NCBI RefSeq assembly: GCF_000162575.1
Contig: NZ_CM000776.2
Location: 1,120,950 to 1,184,949 of the forward strand
Length of the DNA stretch: 64,000 nt
From: Helicobacter canadensis MIT 98-5491
Lineage (GTDB): Bacteria > Campylobacterota > Campylobacteria > Campylobacterales > Helicobacteraceae
Direction of reading: 5' to 3'
Shown here piece by piece: positions 9,808-19,118 of the stretch (within the stretch, counting starts at the first letter, position 1; every line of letters starts with the position of its first letter). The translations under genes and the position numbers were made by a program. A model generated the notes under the pieces. That model saw only the letters and a program-made list of their open reading frames with translations, did not search any database and was not told the origin of the DNA.

Positions 9808-10371
9808 ATGTTATCATCTGTCAATCCCTATGGAATAGGAAATATTTACCCACAAAAGCCAACTTCACTCTCAAAAGAAGTAGAATCCCAAGCACAAACA
9901 ACGCAAGAACTACAAGAATTACCCAATCTCTCTAAAGAAGCTCTAGAAATTCGTAAATTTAGCGATGGAATCAAAGGTGCTAACGAAATGATTGGTGCAA
10001 TGCAAATTGCTGATATTACCCTCAATGCTTTAAGCACACAAGCTAAAGATATGGAAATCAATGCAGACAATCTTAATTCACTTGATTCTATAGCCAAAAC
10101 TGCACAATTCAAAAACGAATCACTCTTTGGAAAAGAATTAACACTTAATCTAGCAGGAGAAAATGTTTCACTCTCGCTTCCTTTGCCAAGCCAAATTAGC
10201 AATGAAAATTCATTGGTAGAAAATTTTTCACAAAAACACAATGAAATCAATGAAAAAATGACAAAAATTAGTTCACTTATTGAAAAAGCAAGTCTTCCAC
10301 TTGGTGGTGCTACACAAAATTACGATTTTGAAAACTTTGATTCTAATTCTTTTAAGAATCTTTTTAGATAG
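9808..10371 (+). CDS. Short flagellin-like protein under sigma-54 control, function unknown
   Basis: I do not recognise this 187-residue protein as a named family. It has no signal peptide. Residues about 50-110 resemble the conserved N-terminal helical region of flagellins and hook-associated proteins: MIGAMQIADITLNALS followed by SIAKTAQFKNESLFGKEL, comparable to the flagellin run ending in TTQFNGKKLL. The tail is Asn/Phe-rich. The sigma-54 promoter just upstream and an AAAGGAG ribosome site before the ATG point to co-regulation with rod and hook genes. It could be a secreted flagellar accessory protein or a minor filament/junction component. That role is inferred, not seen. Confidence 0.75.
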   Translation: MLSSVNPYGIGNIYPQKPTSLSKEVESQAQTTQELQELPNLSKEALEIRKFSDGIKGANEMIGAMQIADITLNALSTQAKDMEINADNLNSLDSIAKTAQFKNESLFGKELTLNLAGENVSLSLPLPSQISNENSLVENFSQKHNEINEKMTKISSLIEKASLPLGGATQNYDFENFDSNSFKNLFR

Positions 10372-10405
10372 CAATATGAGGAAATCTAATCCTTATATTC
10401 TAAAC

Positions 10406-11515
10406 TTATTTATGCTCATTTTTTCTTTCTGTCATTTTTTCTTTTAAAAGATTATCCAATACAGAAATAACATTATCAGATGCCACTTCTCCTTCTTTGA
10501 TAAAATCAATTATCTCATTACCTTTTTGCATTCCTGATTCTTTAAAAACATCTAAAGCTGATCTAAAAGAATCATGCACACCAGAATGCGGAGCTTCTAA
10601 ACTTGCATAGCTACCTAATTGACTAAAATACTCTTTTCCAATTCCTGTATCATACCATTTCCCTAAACGGCATTCATGATGAGTGGCTAATTTTATCTCT
10701 TTATTATTCTCAATAATAGCTTTGTAACTATTAATTTTAAAAAGCAAATGATCTAACTTTACCAATGCAATAAAAGTCGTATCCAAAACATTAGCGGCAT
10801 CTTCTCGAACCGCCATTGAAGTTTTTCCTATTTCAACAAATTTTAAAACTTCTCCATTTACGCTATCCATATCACTTACAATCTCTTCTGTAGAACTCTG
10901 CACTTCTGAGAAATTTTGGCGTAAAACTTGGATATTCATTTCAATCTCTTTTGTTGCCTTTTGTGCCCTTTCTGCAAGCTTTCGCACCTCATCAGCCACA
11001 ACTGCAAATCCTCTTCCATGCTCTCCAGCTCTTGCTGCTTCAATGGCAGCATTAAGCGCCAAAAGATTAGTTTGATCGCTAACATCTGTAATTAAATTAA
11101 TCACATTAGTGATTGAATCTAAATCTTGATAAACTTGAGTAATCATCATCTGAAAACTATTAAGCTTCTCTGCTACACCTGATATAGTCCCGCCAATTGA
11201 AGTTTCAAGTAATTGCGTTTGTTCATAATTTTGAAGTGATATTTTTTCTGATTCTTGTAACATATCTACAGAGTTTGAAAAATCATCTTGCAAAATTTTA
11301 AGATTTTTTGCACACGATTGCGTCATCATTCCAAACATCTCATTAAAAACTTCTGCCTTGTTGTCAGTCTTTTGTGTTTGATCTAAGGATTTTTGGTATT
11401 CCTCATTCTTTAAACTACAATGACGCAATGCTTTCTCTAATTGCTCTATTTTATTTTTAAGCTCCTTGTTTTCATCTATTAATTCTTGTTCCCTTTTAGA
11501 ATTTCCAAACATCAT
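10406..11515 (-). CDS. tlpD: Cytoplasmic chemoreceptor with CZB domain (TlpD-like)
   Basis: This is a soluble methyl-accepting chemotaxis protein, probably sensing oxidative or energy-related stress as TlpD does in H. pylori. The 369-residue protein has no membrane segment. A coiled-coil N terminus leads into the signalling hairpin with the invariant tip ([20 protein letters not shown]). The C-terminal zinc-binding CZB domain is intact: a His in [17 protein letters not shown], and two His in APHSGVH. It stands alone on the minus strand. The start has two adjacent ATGs with a GGGGGA upstream. Confidence 0.88.
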   Translation of the reverse strand: MMFGNSKREQELIDENKELKNKIEQLEKALRHCSLKNEEYQKSLDQTQKTDNKAEVFNEMFGMMTQSCAKNLKILQDDFSNSVDMLQESEKISLQNYEQTQLLETSIGGTISGVAEKLNSFQMMITQVYQDLDSITNVINLITDVSDQTNLLALNAAIEAARAGEHGRGFAVVADEVRKLAERAQKATKEIEMNIQVLRQNFSEVQSSTEEIVSDMDSVNGEVLKFVEIGKTSMAVREDAANVLDTTFIALVKLDHLLFKINSYKAIIENNKEIKLATHHECRLGKWYDTGIGKEYFSQLGSYASLEAPHSGVHDSFRSALDVFKESGMQKGNEIIDFIKEGEVASDNVISVLDNLLKEKMTERKNEHK

Positions 11516-11562
11516 ACATCCCCCATCTTTTTATTAAAATTTTAATCATTTAAAAATATCTA

Positions 11563-12177
11563 TCAATCAAGAAAAGCGATCACTTCCTCTTTACTAAAGC
11601 GTGCTTTTTGCGGAATCATCTTGTTTGCATATTCTCCCACAACTAACATTATAGAACTTCTCTCTTTTGCAATATCAAGCTTCAAATATTGATCCAAAGC
11701 CTTGGAATCAAAACCACCAATAATGCACGATCCAAGTCCAATAGCACAAGCTGCATTAGCAATATTCCCTAAAGCCAAATAAGTTTGTTCTCTTGCATAA
11801 TGTAATTTTTCATTTTCGTTCATACCATCAATAAAAGGCTTATAAATAGCAATACGCTTTTGCAATTCTTCTTCTTTCATTCCTCTTGCTTGAAGTTTAG
11901 GAATAAAATATTCTCCAAAATCCAATCGTGCCAAGATAATAATAATAGCTCCACACTTTTTAACATGCTCTTGATGATTAGCTATCTTTGAAATTTCTGC
12001 TTTTTTATTAGAATCCTGCACCACCAAAAATCTCCAAGGCTCCAACCCTAAAGAACTAGGCGATAACCTCCCAGCTTCTAAAATATACTCTAAATCTTCT
12101 CTCTTTAAAAGACTCTCCTTAAGATCTCTACAAGAGTATCTTTGATGGATAATTTCACTAAAAGCTTCTTTTTGCAT
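11563..12177 (-). CDS. NAD(P)H-dependent nitroreductase (FrxA/RdxA-like)
   Basis: This FMN enzyme of the nitroreductase family reduces nitro compounds or quinones; in H. pylori related enzymes activate metronidazole. The longer open frame begins at 12306, but the ATG at 12177 has AAGGAG at ideal distance and begins the family sequence (HQRYSCRDL), giving 204 residues. GRLSPSSLGLEPWRF and LGSCIIGGFD match the FMN-binding and central motifs. The LEPW form is nearer FrxA than RdxA as I recall them. It lies just downstream of the PP-loop gene on the same strand. Confidence 0.87.
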   Translation of the reverse strand: MQKEAFSEIIHQRYSCRDLKESLLKREDLEYILEAGRLSPSSLGLEPWRFLVVQDSNKKAEISKIANHQEHVKKCGAIIIILARLDFGEYFIPKLQARGMKEEELQKRIAIYKPFIDGMNENEKLHYAREQTYLALGNIANAACAIGLGSCIIGGFDSKALDQYLKLDIAKERSSIMLVVGEYANKMIPQKARFSKEEVIAFLD

Positions 12178-12193
12178 ATTTACTCCTTTAATT

Positions 12194-13171
12194 TTAAGAT
12201 TGCAATAAAAATTCCTGTGCTTTTTCTTTAGAAACAAAAGGTTTGGCTTCTCTTTCCTCTCCCTCAAAGCGGACTTTATAGGAGCGATCTGCTTCAGTCT
12301 TGCCATACACCAAAGCTAAGGCAATCGCCATTTCTTTATCCTCCTTTGTTGAATCTTTTTCTACTAATGCTAAAGGACCAACACAATCTAGTAATTCAAT
12401 CTTACTCATTTTAGGGTGTTGAAAAGAAAGTTTGCGATTCTCTTCCTCATTTCTAGCCACAATACAACGCGCTCCATTAGGCAAAATAAAATAGCGTCCA
12501 TATTTTACCATTTCCATATCTTCAAACACAATTTCTCTATGAGATTTTAAATCTTTGATTTTATTGGCAATTGAAATTTCAGTCAAAAGACAACCACCAC
12601 CAGGTTTCGCAAAGTTTTTAATCCCATATTCTTCTACCATTTTAAGCTGTCTCTCTCTACCTCTGCCGTGAATATCAAGTAACTTCTCTCTATCAATCCA
12701 ACCTTTTTGTTCTGGAATAGTAATAGGTAATAACTTGGCACTCATAGGACGCACCACTAATCCTTGAGCATTACAAAGCTTTTCTACTTGCAAAAGTGCT
12801 TCAGCTCTCTGACTTTTTGGGCGTTGTCCTAAAACTTCTCCACTAATAACAAAACTCGCTCCCTCACTCTCTAACATAGAAAACGCGTGTGAGAACATAT
12901 TGCCATGACAATCAATACAAGGATTAAAATATTTGCCATAGCCATATTTTGGTTCAAATAAAACTTCATTGAAAAATTGCCTTTTAATATCCACAACCTT
13001 TAAAGGCACATCAATTTGGCTTAAGATTGCCTTTAAAGCCTCACTTTTATCATTTTTTCCAATAAAACCTATATCAAAATGCAATGCTAAAACTTCAATA
13101 CCCATATCTTTAATAATTTTAATAGCTAATAAACTATCTAAACCACCACTAAAAAGTGCTAAAGCCTTCAT
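12194..13171 (-). CDS. PP-loop ATP pyrophosphatase, tRNA thiolation/MnmA-like
   Basis: The 325-residue protein starts with the adenylating PP-loop FSGGLDSLLA, as in tRNA sulfurtransferases and related enzymes. NPCIDCHGNMF supplies a Cys pair near residue 85, and EVLGQRPKSQ and KPGGGCLLTE follow. The latter Cys could take part in sulfur transfer. It probably modifies tRNA or another sulfur acceptor. It is not a standard MnmA in length or motif order, so I give no symbol. It overlaps the end of dnaG by 23 bases, suggesting coupled translation. Confidence 0.78.
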   Translation of the reverse strand: MKALALFSGGLDSLLAIKIIKDMGIEVLALHFDIGFIGKNDKSEALKAILSQIDVPLKVVDIKRQFFNEVLFEPKYGYGKYFNPCIDCHGNMFSHAFSMLESEGASFVISGEVLGQRPKSQRAEALLQVEKLCNAQGLVVRPMSAKLLPITIPEQKGWIDREKLLDIHGRGRERQLKMVEEYGIKNFAKPGGGCLLTEISIANKIKDLKSHREIVFEDMEMVKYGRYFILPNGARCIVARNEEENRKLSFQHPKMSKIELLDCVGPLALVEKDSTKEDKEMAIALALVYGKTEADRSYKVRFEGEEREAKPFVSKEKAQEFLLQS

Positions 13172-14822
13172 AGACGATTAAATCTCCTTTTTTTAAGTTA
13201 TCTAAATATTTTTGATATTTTCGTATCAAAAACGATTTTTCTCTTAAAGAGAGTTGTTTTTCATTAATGACTTTTTGTTTTTGTTCTTCATAATATTGGT
13301 ATAGAATCATAATCATCTGTTGCTTTAATTTTTCTTTGTCTTGTGCCTTAACTTTATTATCCAACAAAATTCGTATCAAACTAGGATCTTCTAACTCCCC
13401 TTTTAAAAGTTTCAAATAAGCTTCCTTTTGGCTAAAAAACATTGTAGGCTCTAAAAAGTCCATCACAAATTCTAAAAGATTCATATCCTCTAGCACACTT
13501 TTAATAATTGCCTTTTCTGCTAAATCAAAACTCCCCTCACTTTGAATTGGCTCTTTTATTTGCTCTTTTTGATTATTTTTTTTGATTCTTATTAGATGGC
13601 TAGGCAGTTTTAATCTTTGTGCTAAAAATCCTTTATAATCTTCTTGAATCACTAAAGAAAAATGTTGCAAATACTCTAAAGCTTCTTGCAGACATTTATC
13701 TTTTTGAAGTGGATTATCCAAATCATATTTCTTTATAATCCATTCAAGCACAAAATCAATAAAAGGAATCGAAGTTAAAAAAAGCTCTTTTAATCTTGCA
13801 ATATCTCCATTTTTTACCATATCAGCAGGATCCAAACCACCATCAAATAGCACAACGCCACCTTCTTTATTAGCCAAAGATAATAAAGAAGCTGCTTTAA
13901 AAGCCGCATTCATTCCCGCATTATCTCCATCATAAGCAAGAATCACTTTTGGATTTCCTTTAGAAAGCAATGGCAAATGCTCTTTAGTTAAAGCAGTTCC
14001 AAGTGTAGCGACTGCATTTGTAAAACCTGCTTGATGCAACATAATAACATCCAAATACCCTTCTGTTACAATCACCTCTTCTTTTTTATAAATCGTTTCT
14101 TTTGCTTGTGGATATCCATAAAGAATCTGTGATTTATTAAAAAGTTTAGTTTGTGGGGAGTTAATATATTTTGCTGGATGATTCCCTAAAGTTCGCCCAC
14201 CAAAGCCCACAATCTTATTTTGCGGCGAACGAATAGGAAAAATCAATCTTTGCGTAAGCCTTGCATAATACCGCTTCGCTCCATTTTCATTATCCACACC
14301 CAAAATACCCAAATTTAAAGCTTCTTGCAGATTAATAGAGTGCTTCTGAAGAGTAGCCATAATCTCATAATTTTGACCCGCATATCCAAGCTCAAATTTC
14401 TGTTGCGTGGATAATGTGATTCCACGCGATTGAATGTAAGATTCCACTTCTTTTGTAAGGGAATTTTGATAATATTCTCTCATAAATTCCATAATTCTAT
14501 AAGAATCTTCTTGAAAAGAGTTTTTATCTTTCTCATAGGTTAGTGTAAAGTTGTAAAGTTGTGCTAGTTTTTCTATGGCTTCTTTGTAATTAAGCTTTTC
14601 ATACTGCATTACAAAAGCAATGCTATCTCCACTTGCCCCACAGCCAAAACAATGATAAAAGCCTTTATTTTGATTCACAACAAAACTAGGAGTTTTTTCT
14701 TGATGAAAAGGACAACAAGCTTTAAAAGTAGCCCCTATTTTTTTTAATTCAATGTAATGTGAAACCACTTCAATAATATCAAGCTGATTTTTTAACGCCT
14801 CAATACTTTGTTCTGCAATCAC
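13149..14822 (-). CDS. dnaG: DNA primase
   Basis: DnaG makes RNA primers at replication forks. The 557-residue protein has the N-terminal zinc finger (CPFHQEKTPSF then HCFGCG, residues about 37-64). The TOPRIM domain has VTEGYLDVIML and the metal-binding YDGDNAGM. The C-terminal helicase-interaction region is short and divergent, as usual in Helicobacter. It is the first gene of a minus-strand group and is divergent from the TPR gene. Confidence 0.96.
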   Translation of the reverse strand: MIAEQSIEALKNQLDIIEVVSHYIELKKIGATFKACCPFHQEKTPSFVVNQNKGFYHCFGCGASGDSIAFVMQYEKLNYKEAIEKLAQLYNFTLTYEKDKNSFQEDSYRIMEFMREYYQNSLTKEVESYIQSRGITLSTQQKFELGYAGQNYEIMATLQKHSINLQEALNLGILGVDNENGAKRYYARLTQRLIFPIRSPQNKIVGFGGRTLGNHPAKYINSPQTKLFNKSQILYGYPQAKETIYKKEEVIVTEGYLDVIMLHQAGFTNAVATLGTALTKEHLPLLSKGNPKVILAYDGDNAGMNAAFKAASLLSLANKEGGVVLFDGGLDPADMVKNGDIARLKELFLTSIPFIDFVLEWIIKKYDLDNPLQKDKCLQEALEYLQHFSLVIQEDYKGFLAQRLKLPSHLIRIKKNNQKEQIKEPIQSEGSFDLAEKAIIKSVLEDMNLLEFVMDFLEPTMFFSQKEAYLKLLKGELEDPSLIRILLDNKVKAQDKEKLKQQMIMILYQYYEEQKQKVINEKQLSLREKSFLIRKYQKYLDNLKKGDLIVYEGFSTF

Positions 14823-14894
14823 AATTTTTCCTAGTCCTTATAAGAGTATCAAATTTTACTAAACTTTCTTATAAATTCCTCTTATAAGTTTTGC

Positions 14895-14900
14895 TATAAT
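14895..14900 (+). promoter_or_regulatory. Putative -10 box (TATAAT) for the TPR-rnhA-rnc-aroC operon
   Basis: The sequence TTTTGCTATAAT lies 36 bases before the TTG start of the TPR gene in the dnaG divergent region. Its extended TGCTATAAT form matches the vegetative promoters seen elsewhere in the window. Confidence 0.55.
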
Positions 14901-14935
14901 TAACGCAAGGTTATTTTTCATCTATAAGGTTTGGT

Positions 14936-15988
14936 TTGGAATTTTTAGAAAATATTGATTATCAAGATCCATTATTTGGGATTGTAATTTTAATTTTTTG
15001 TATTGGAATTATTAGTCTTTTTGCTTATTATTGGAATTACATAATGAGTAAAAAACAACACGAATCCCTTGCTAAATTTATGGAAAGTTTTGATTATATC
15101 GGCTTTGATAAAGAAATCAAAGAATTCCTAGCTCTTAGTCAAAATCCAATTCCTTCTATTCTTTTTATGGCAAATATGTATCAAAAAGGCGCTAATTATG
15201 AAAAAGCCATTCGACTTTATACAACTTTGCTAGACTACATTAAAAACCCCATTGATAAAATTCCTATTTTAGAATCACTTGGAAATATTTATTATAAAGC
15301 CGGATTTCCCCTAAGAGCTAAAGAAATTTATTTAGAGATTTTACATCATTATCCTCGCTCCCAAAAGATTCTTAAATCTCTTATTAAAATCTATGAAGAT
15401 TTAAATCTCTATAAAGAAGCCTTAGAAGCCCTTGATTGCTTGGAAGAAATTGAAGGTGGCACCACCTTGCATTGGCATTATTTAGAAGCAAAAATTCTCA
15501 TCTTTCAAAAAGATGATAATCAAGATAAAATCAAAAAGATTCTAGCACTTTTCCAAAAAGAACCCAAACTCTCACGAATCATACTTTCCTTTTTAAAGGA
15601 TTTTCACCCTTCCCTATTTTGGGAAAATATTCAAAAACTTGATTCAACAAATCTTTTAGAGATACTAGATATTTTATGGAATTGCAATTCAAATGAGCTT
15701 CCAACTATTACAATTAAAAATAAACTACTCCAAGACATTTTAGAAGCTAAAGGATTCTATCCAACTACCAATACCAAAAAAGAAACTTTTGAGCTAGAGG
15801 CACTTTCTCTTTTAAATAAAGAAAAAAATTATGCAGGGGATTTAAAATTTACCTATCACTGCACAGATTGCAAAGCTAATATGCCACTGCCCTTTGAAAC
15901 CTGCCCACATTGTGGCACATTATTAAGCATTAAAACCATTATTACCTTAAAGCAAAAACAAGATGAAACGCGTTACTCTCTTTTGTGA
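14936..15988 (+). CDS. Membrane-anchored TPR protein with C-terminal zinc ribbon (LapB/YciM-like)
   Basis: The 350-residue protein has one N-terminal membrane helix (FGIVILIFCIGIISLFAYYW), then a series of TPR-like helical pairs, and ends with CTDCKAN...CPHCG, a rubredoxin-like metal-binding pair. This layout is that of LapB/YciM, which controls LPS synthesis through LpxC turnover in enterobacteria; the role here is inferred. The start is TTG at 14936 with AAGG seven bases upstream. It overlaps rnhA by 26 bases. The gene order with rnhA, rnc and aroC is the same as I recall for H. pylori HP0660-HP0663. Confidence 0.8.
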   Translation: MEFLENIDYQDPLFGIVILIFCIGIISLFAYYWNYIMSKKQHESLAKFMESFDYIGFDKEIKEFLALSQNPIPSILFMANMYQKGANYEKAIRLYTTLLDYIKNPIDKIPILESLGNIYYKAGFPLRAKEIYLEILHHYPRSQKILKSLIKIYEDLNLYKEALEALDCLEEIEGGTTLHWHYLEAKILIFQKDDNQDKIKKILALFQKEPKLSRIILSFLKDFHPSLFWENIQKLDSTNLLEILDILWNCNSNELPTITIKNKLLQDILEAKGFYPTTNTKKETFELEALSLLNKEKNYAGDLKFTYHCTDCKANMPLPFETCPHCGTLLSIKTIITLKQKQDETRYSLL

Positions 15989-16394
15989 TGGATCTTCCTT
16001 GGGAAATCCAGGTTATGGTGGTTGGTGTGGAATCTTGCGTTATCAAGATAAAGAAAAGATTCTAAAAGGCAGTGCAAAAAATGTTACTAACAATCAAATG
16101 GAATTATCTGCCCTTATCTTTAGCCTAAAAGCTCTCAAAGAACCTTGCGAAATTTTAGTGATAAGCGATTCAAAATATGTCTTAGATGGACTTTCTAAAT
16201 GGCTTCCTAACTGGATTATTAAAGATTTTAAAAATATTAAAAATCCAGAACTTTGGAAACAATATCTAGAAGTTTCAAAAAATCACAAAATTGAAGTTAA
16301 ATGGGTTAAAGGACACAATGGACACAAAGAAAATGAACTTTGTGATAAAATTGCTAAAGAAGAAGCATTAAAACTTAAAAATCAAAAGGAATAA
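15963..16394 (+). CDS. rnhA: Ribonuclease HI
   Basis: RNase HI cuts the RNA strand of RNA-DNA hybrids. The 143-residue protein has the complete catalytic set: D9 ([11 protein letters not shown]), E47 (NNQMEL), D69 (ISDSKYV) and D128 (ENELCDKIA). It overlaps the upstream TPR gene and is followed after two bases by rnc, so the RNA-processing genes are likely co-expressed. Confidence 0.96.
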   Translation: MKRVTLFCDGSSLGNPGYGGWCGILRYQDKEKILKGSAKNVTNNQMELSALIFSLKALKEPCEILVISDSKYVLDGLSKWLPNWIIKDFKNIKNPELWKQYLEVSKNHKIEVKWVKGHNGHKENELCDKIAKEEALKLKNQKE

Positions 16395-16396
16395 AA

Positions 16397-17071
16397 GTGG
16401 ATTTAAAAGATTTTCAACAATATCTAGGCTATCACTTCTCCAATCAAAACTTACTCCAAGAGGCTCTAACCCATAAAAGTGCCAAAAAATCTACTCATAA
16501 TGAGCGATTGGAATTTTTAGGTGATGCTGTTTTAGATTTGATTATTGGAGAATTTTTATACAAAAAGTTCCCCCATTCTCCTGAAGGAGAACTCTCCAAA
16601 ATGCGTGCTTCAATGGTTAATGAAAAGGCATTTGCAAAAATTGCTAGATATTTAAATATTGGAGAATACCTTTATATCTCACATTCTGAAGAACAAAACA
16701 ATGGCAGAGAAAAAGATTCAATTCTCTCTAATGCCTTTGAGGCAATTGTTGGAGCAATTTATCTAGAAAGTGGCTTAGAAAAAGTGCAAACGATAGTTTT
16801 GAAAATTTTAGATATTTTATATCCAAAGATTGATTTAGAAAATCTTTTTTATGATTACAAAACAAGCCTACAAGAGCTTACCCAAGCCTTATTTGGAATC
16901 ACTCCAGAATATGTAGTGTTAGATTCTAAAGGACCTGATCATAATAAAGAATTTCTTATGGGCGTCTTTATTCAAAACAAAGAATACGCACAAGCTAAAG
17001 GAAAAAGCAAAAAAGAAGCTCAACAAAATTGTGCCAAAATTGCACTCAAAATTTTAAAGGATAGACAATGA
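16397..17071 (+). CDS. rnc: Ribonuclease III
   Basis: RNase III processes double-stranded RNA, including rRNA precursors. The 224-residue protein has the signature [14 protein letters not shown] and the second catalytic region ([15 protein letters not shown]). A C-terminal double-stranded RNA-binding domain follows, with [17 protein letters not shown]. The start is GTG, with AAAAGGAATAA just upstream. It overlaps aroC by four bases. Confidence 0.96.
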   Translation: MDLKDFQQYLGYHFSNQNLLQEALTHKSAKKSTHNERLEFLGDAVLDLIIGEFLYKKFPHSPEGELSKMRASMVNEKAFAKIARYLNIGEYLYISHSEEQNNGREKDSILSNAFEAIVGAIYLESGLEKVQTIVLKILDILYPKIDLENLFYDYKTSLQELTQALFGITPEYVVLDSKGPDHNKEFLMGVFIQNKEYAQAKGKSKKEAQQNCAKIALKILKDRQ

Positions 17072-18138
17072 ATACTTTTGGAGAAACCCTTAGATTAACC
17101 ACTTTTGGCGAAAGCCACGGAGTAGGAATCGGGGGTGTGCTTGATGGAATCCCTGCAGGTTTAGCCATTGATGAAGACTTTATTGCTCAAGAAATGCAAA
17201 GGCGTCAAGGAGGAAGAAATTTATTTTCCACTCAAAGAAAAGAAGCTGATAAAGTTGAGATTCTAAGTGGAGTTTTTGAAGGCAAAACAACAGGCACTCC
17301 CCTTGGTTTTTTCATTCACAATAGTGCTAGTAAAAGCAGTGATTACACTAATATAAAAGACATTTTTCGCCCAGGACATGCAGATTTTACTTATTTCCAT
17401 AAATATGGAATCAGAGATTACCGAGGTGGTGGAAGATCAAGTGCGAGAGAAACTTCTGCTAGAGTGGCTGCAGGAGCGATTGCTAAATGCCTTTTAAATG
17501 AGTTTGGAATTACGCTAAGAAGTGGGATTTTTAGCATAGGGGAAATAGCGTGTCAAACAATTGATTTTAATTTTGCTAAAGAAAGTGAAATTTTCTCTCT
17601 AGATAAAAATACAGAAGAAGCCCAAAAAGAAGCTATCTTAAAGGCTAGAAACTCGCACGATAGCATTGGAGGAGTAGCATTAGTTAGTGCTATTAATGTC
17701 CCTATTGGACTTGGAGAACCGCTTTATTACAAACTTGATTCAGTCATTGGAGCTTTAATGCTTGGCTTAAATGGAGTTAAAGCTGTAGAGATCGGTAGCG
17801 GAACAATGGCACCCAAAATGAAAGGCTCACTCCATAATGATTCTATCACGCCAAGTGGTTTTTCTAGCAATCATAGTGGTGGAATCTTGGGTGGAATAAG
17901 CAATGGTGAGGAAATCTACTTTAAAGTGCATTTTAAACCCACACCAAGCATTTTTATACCTCAAGAAACCATTAATATCCAAAATGAAAAACACACTTGT
18001 GCAATCAAAGGACGACACGATCCTTGCATTGCTATTCGTGGTAGCGTTGTATGTGAATCAATGTTAGCTTTAATTTTAGCAGATATGCTGCTTTTAAACG
18101 CCACTTCCAAGCTAGAAAACCTTAAAAAAATCTACTAA
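17068..18138 (+). CDS. aroC: Chorismate synthase
   Basis: AroC converts EPSP to chorismate, the last step of the shikimate pathway, using reduced FMN. The 356-residue protein has the three family signatures: [16 protein letters not shown] at the N terminus, [18 protein letters not shown] in the middle, and [12 protein letters not shown] near the C terminus. ATGA overlaps link it to rnc and pseG. Confidence 0.97.
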   Translation: MNTFGETLRLTTFGESHGVGIGGVLDGIPAGLAIDEDFIAQEMQRRQGGRNLFSTQRKEADKVEILSGVFEGKTTGTPLGFFIHNSASKSSDYTNIKDIFRPGHADFTYFHKYGIRDYRGGGRSSARETSARVAAGAIAKCLLNEFGITLRSGIFSIGEIACQTIDFNFAKESEIFSLDKNTEEAQKEAILKARNSHDSIGGVALVSAINVPIGLGEPLYYKLDSVIGALMLGLNGVKAVEIGSGTMAPKMKGSLHNDSITPSGFSSNHSGGILGGISNGEEIYFKVHFKPTPSIFIPQETINIQNEKHTCAIKGRHDPCIAIRGSVVCESMLALILADMLLLNATSKLENLKKIY

Positions 18139-19052
18139 TGTCAAAAGCGCTTCTTTTTGTGGATAAAAAATTTGGGGTTGGGCTAGGGCATTTTAGTCGT
18201 TGCAATGCACTTTTAGAGATTCTAAAAAGCAATGGATATGAAGCTTATTTGTTTGATACTAGTCTTTTGGATTTGGAGTTACAAAAATGCGACTTAATTG
18301 TTATTGATTCTTATGTTTTAGGGTTAGAATCTTACCAAAAAGCAACCGCCTTTGCTCCACATTGCTTATTTTTTGATGACACCTTGCGTTTGCCCTATCC
18401 TAATGCATTTTTACTAAACAATGCTCCCAATGCTCAAAAAACACTTTATCAATCTCATTATCCAAACCACACACTTCTTTTAGGTGGAGATTATCGACTT
18501 CTTCAAAAGCCCTTTTTACAAAAGCTCAACACTACACCCATTAAATCTCCACGCCCCAAAATAAAAAAGATTCTAATTACACTAGGCGGTGAAGATATTT
18601 TAAATCTTACTAGTTTTATTATAGATGCACTAGCAACATATAATCCCAATTATGAAATCCACTATATCCACAAAAACACCAAACTCACCAACAAAGCAAA
18701 AGGATATTATGGATTAACACAAGAAGAAATGGCAGATTTATTTTACAAAATGGATCTTTGCATTTGTGCTTGTGGGCAAACTTTAATGGAAATCATTGCT
18801 TCTCAAACTCCAAGAATCGCTCTAGAAATTGCCCCCAACCAAAATGCCAATCTCAAAAGCTATACCAAAGCGATTTTATCCATACAAGAAGTATGGAAAC
18901 TAGATCAAGATTCCCTTAAATCACAACTTCTTTCCTATTTAAAAGCCATTGAAAATCCAAACTTACGAACCCAACAAATCTCGCAAGGAATCGCGATTTT
19001 AAACCAATCCACAAAATGGGATTCATTTTTACAAAATTTAAAAAACCTTTAG
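18138..19052 (+). CDS. pseG: UDP-2,4-diacetamido-2,4,6-trideoxy-beta-L-altropyranose hydrolase
   Basis: PseG removes UDP in the fourth step of pseudaminic acid synthesis; this sugar is attached to flagellins in Helicobacter and Campylobacter and is needed for filament assembly. The 304-residue protein has the N-terminal GVGLGHFSRC with the catalytic-type H18, the GGED loop, and a C-terminal nucleotide-binding half (CACGQTLMEIIA). It is the last gene of the rnhA-rnc-aroC run, beginning at the aroC stop. Other pse genes are not in the window. Confidence 0.9.
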   Translation: MSKALLFVDKKFGVGLGHFSRCNALLEILKSNGYEAYLFDTSLLDLELQKCDLIVIDSYVLGLESYQKATAFAPHCLFFDDTLRLPYPNAFLLNNAPNAQKTLYQSHYPNHTLLLGGDYRLLQKPFLQKLNTTPIKSPRPKIKKILITLGGEDILNLTSFIIDALATYNPNYEIHYIHKNTKLTNKAKGYYGLTQEEMADLFYKMDLCICACGQTLMEIIASQTPRIALEIAPNQNANLKSYTKAILSIQEVWKLDQDSLKSQLLSYLKAIENPNLRTQQISQGIAILNQSTKWDSFLQNLKNL

Positions 19053-19074
19053 ACTTTATCAAGATAAAATCCTA

Positions 19075-19080
19075 TATAAT
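19075..19080 (+). promoter_or_regulatory. Putative -10 box (TATAAT) for the NSS transporter
   Basis: The sequence CCTATATAAT lies 39 bases before the ATG at 19119, just after the pseG stop. No clear Shine-Dalgarno follows, only CCCCTAAAG. Confidence 0.5.
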
Positions 19081-19118
19081 CATAGTTTTAATTAAATTTT
19101 ACCCCTAAAGTTACAAAA

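Noticed and set aside
9846-10250. Minus-strand ORF of 134 codons
   Set aside because: It is a shadow of the flagellin-like gene on the plus strand, which has a promoter, a ribosome site and recognisable motifs.
12178-12306. N-terminal extension of the nitroreductase frame
   Set aside because: It overlaps the PP-loop gene and the extension is Lys/Arg-rich, unlike the family; the ATG at 12177 has a proper AAGGAG.
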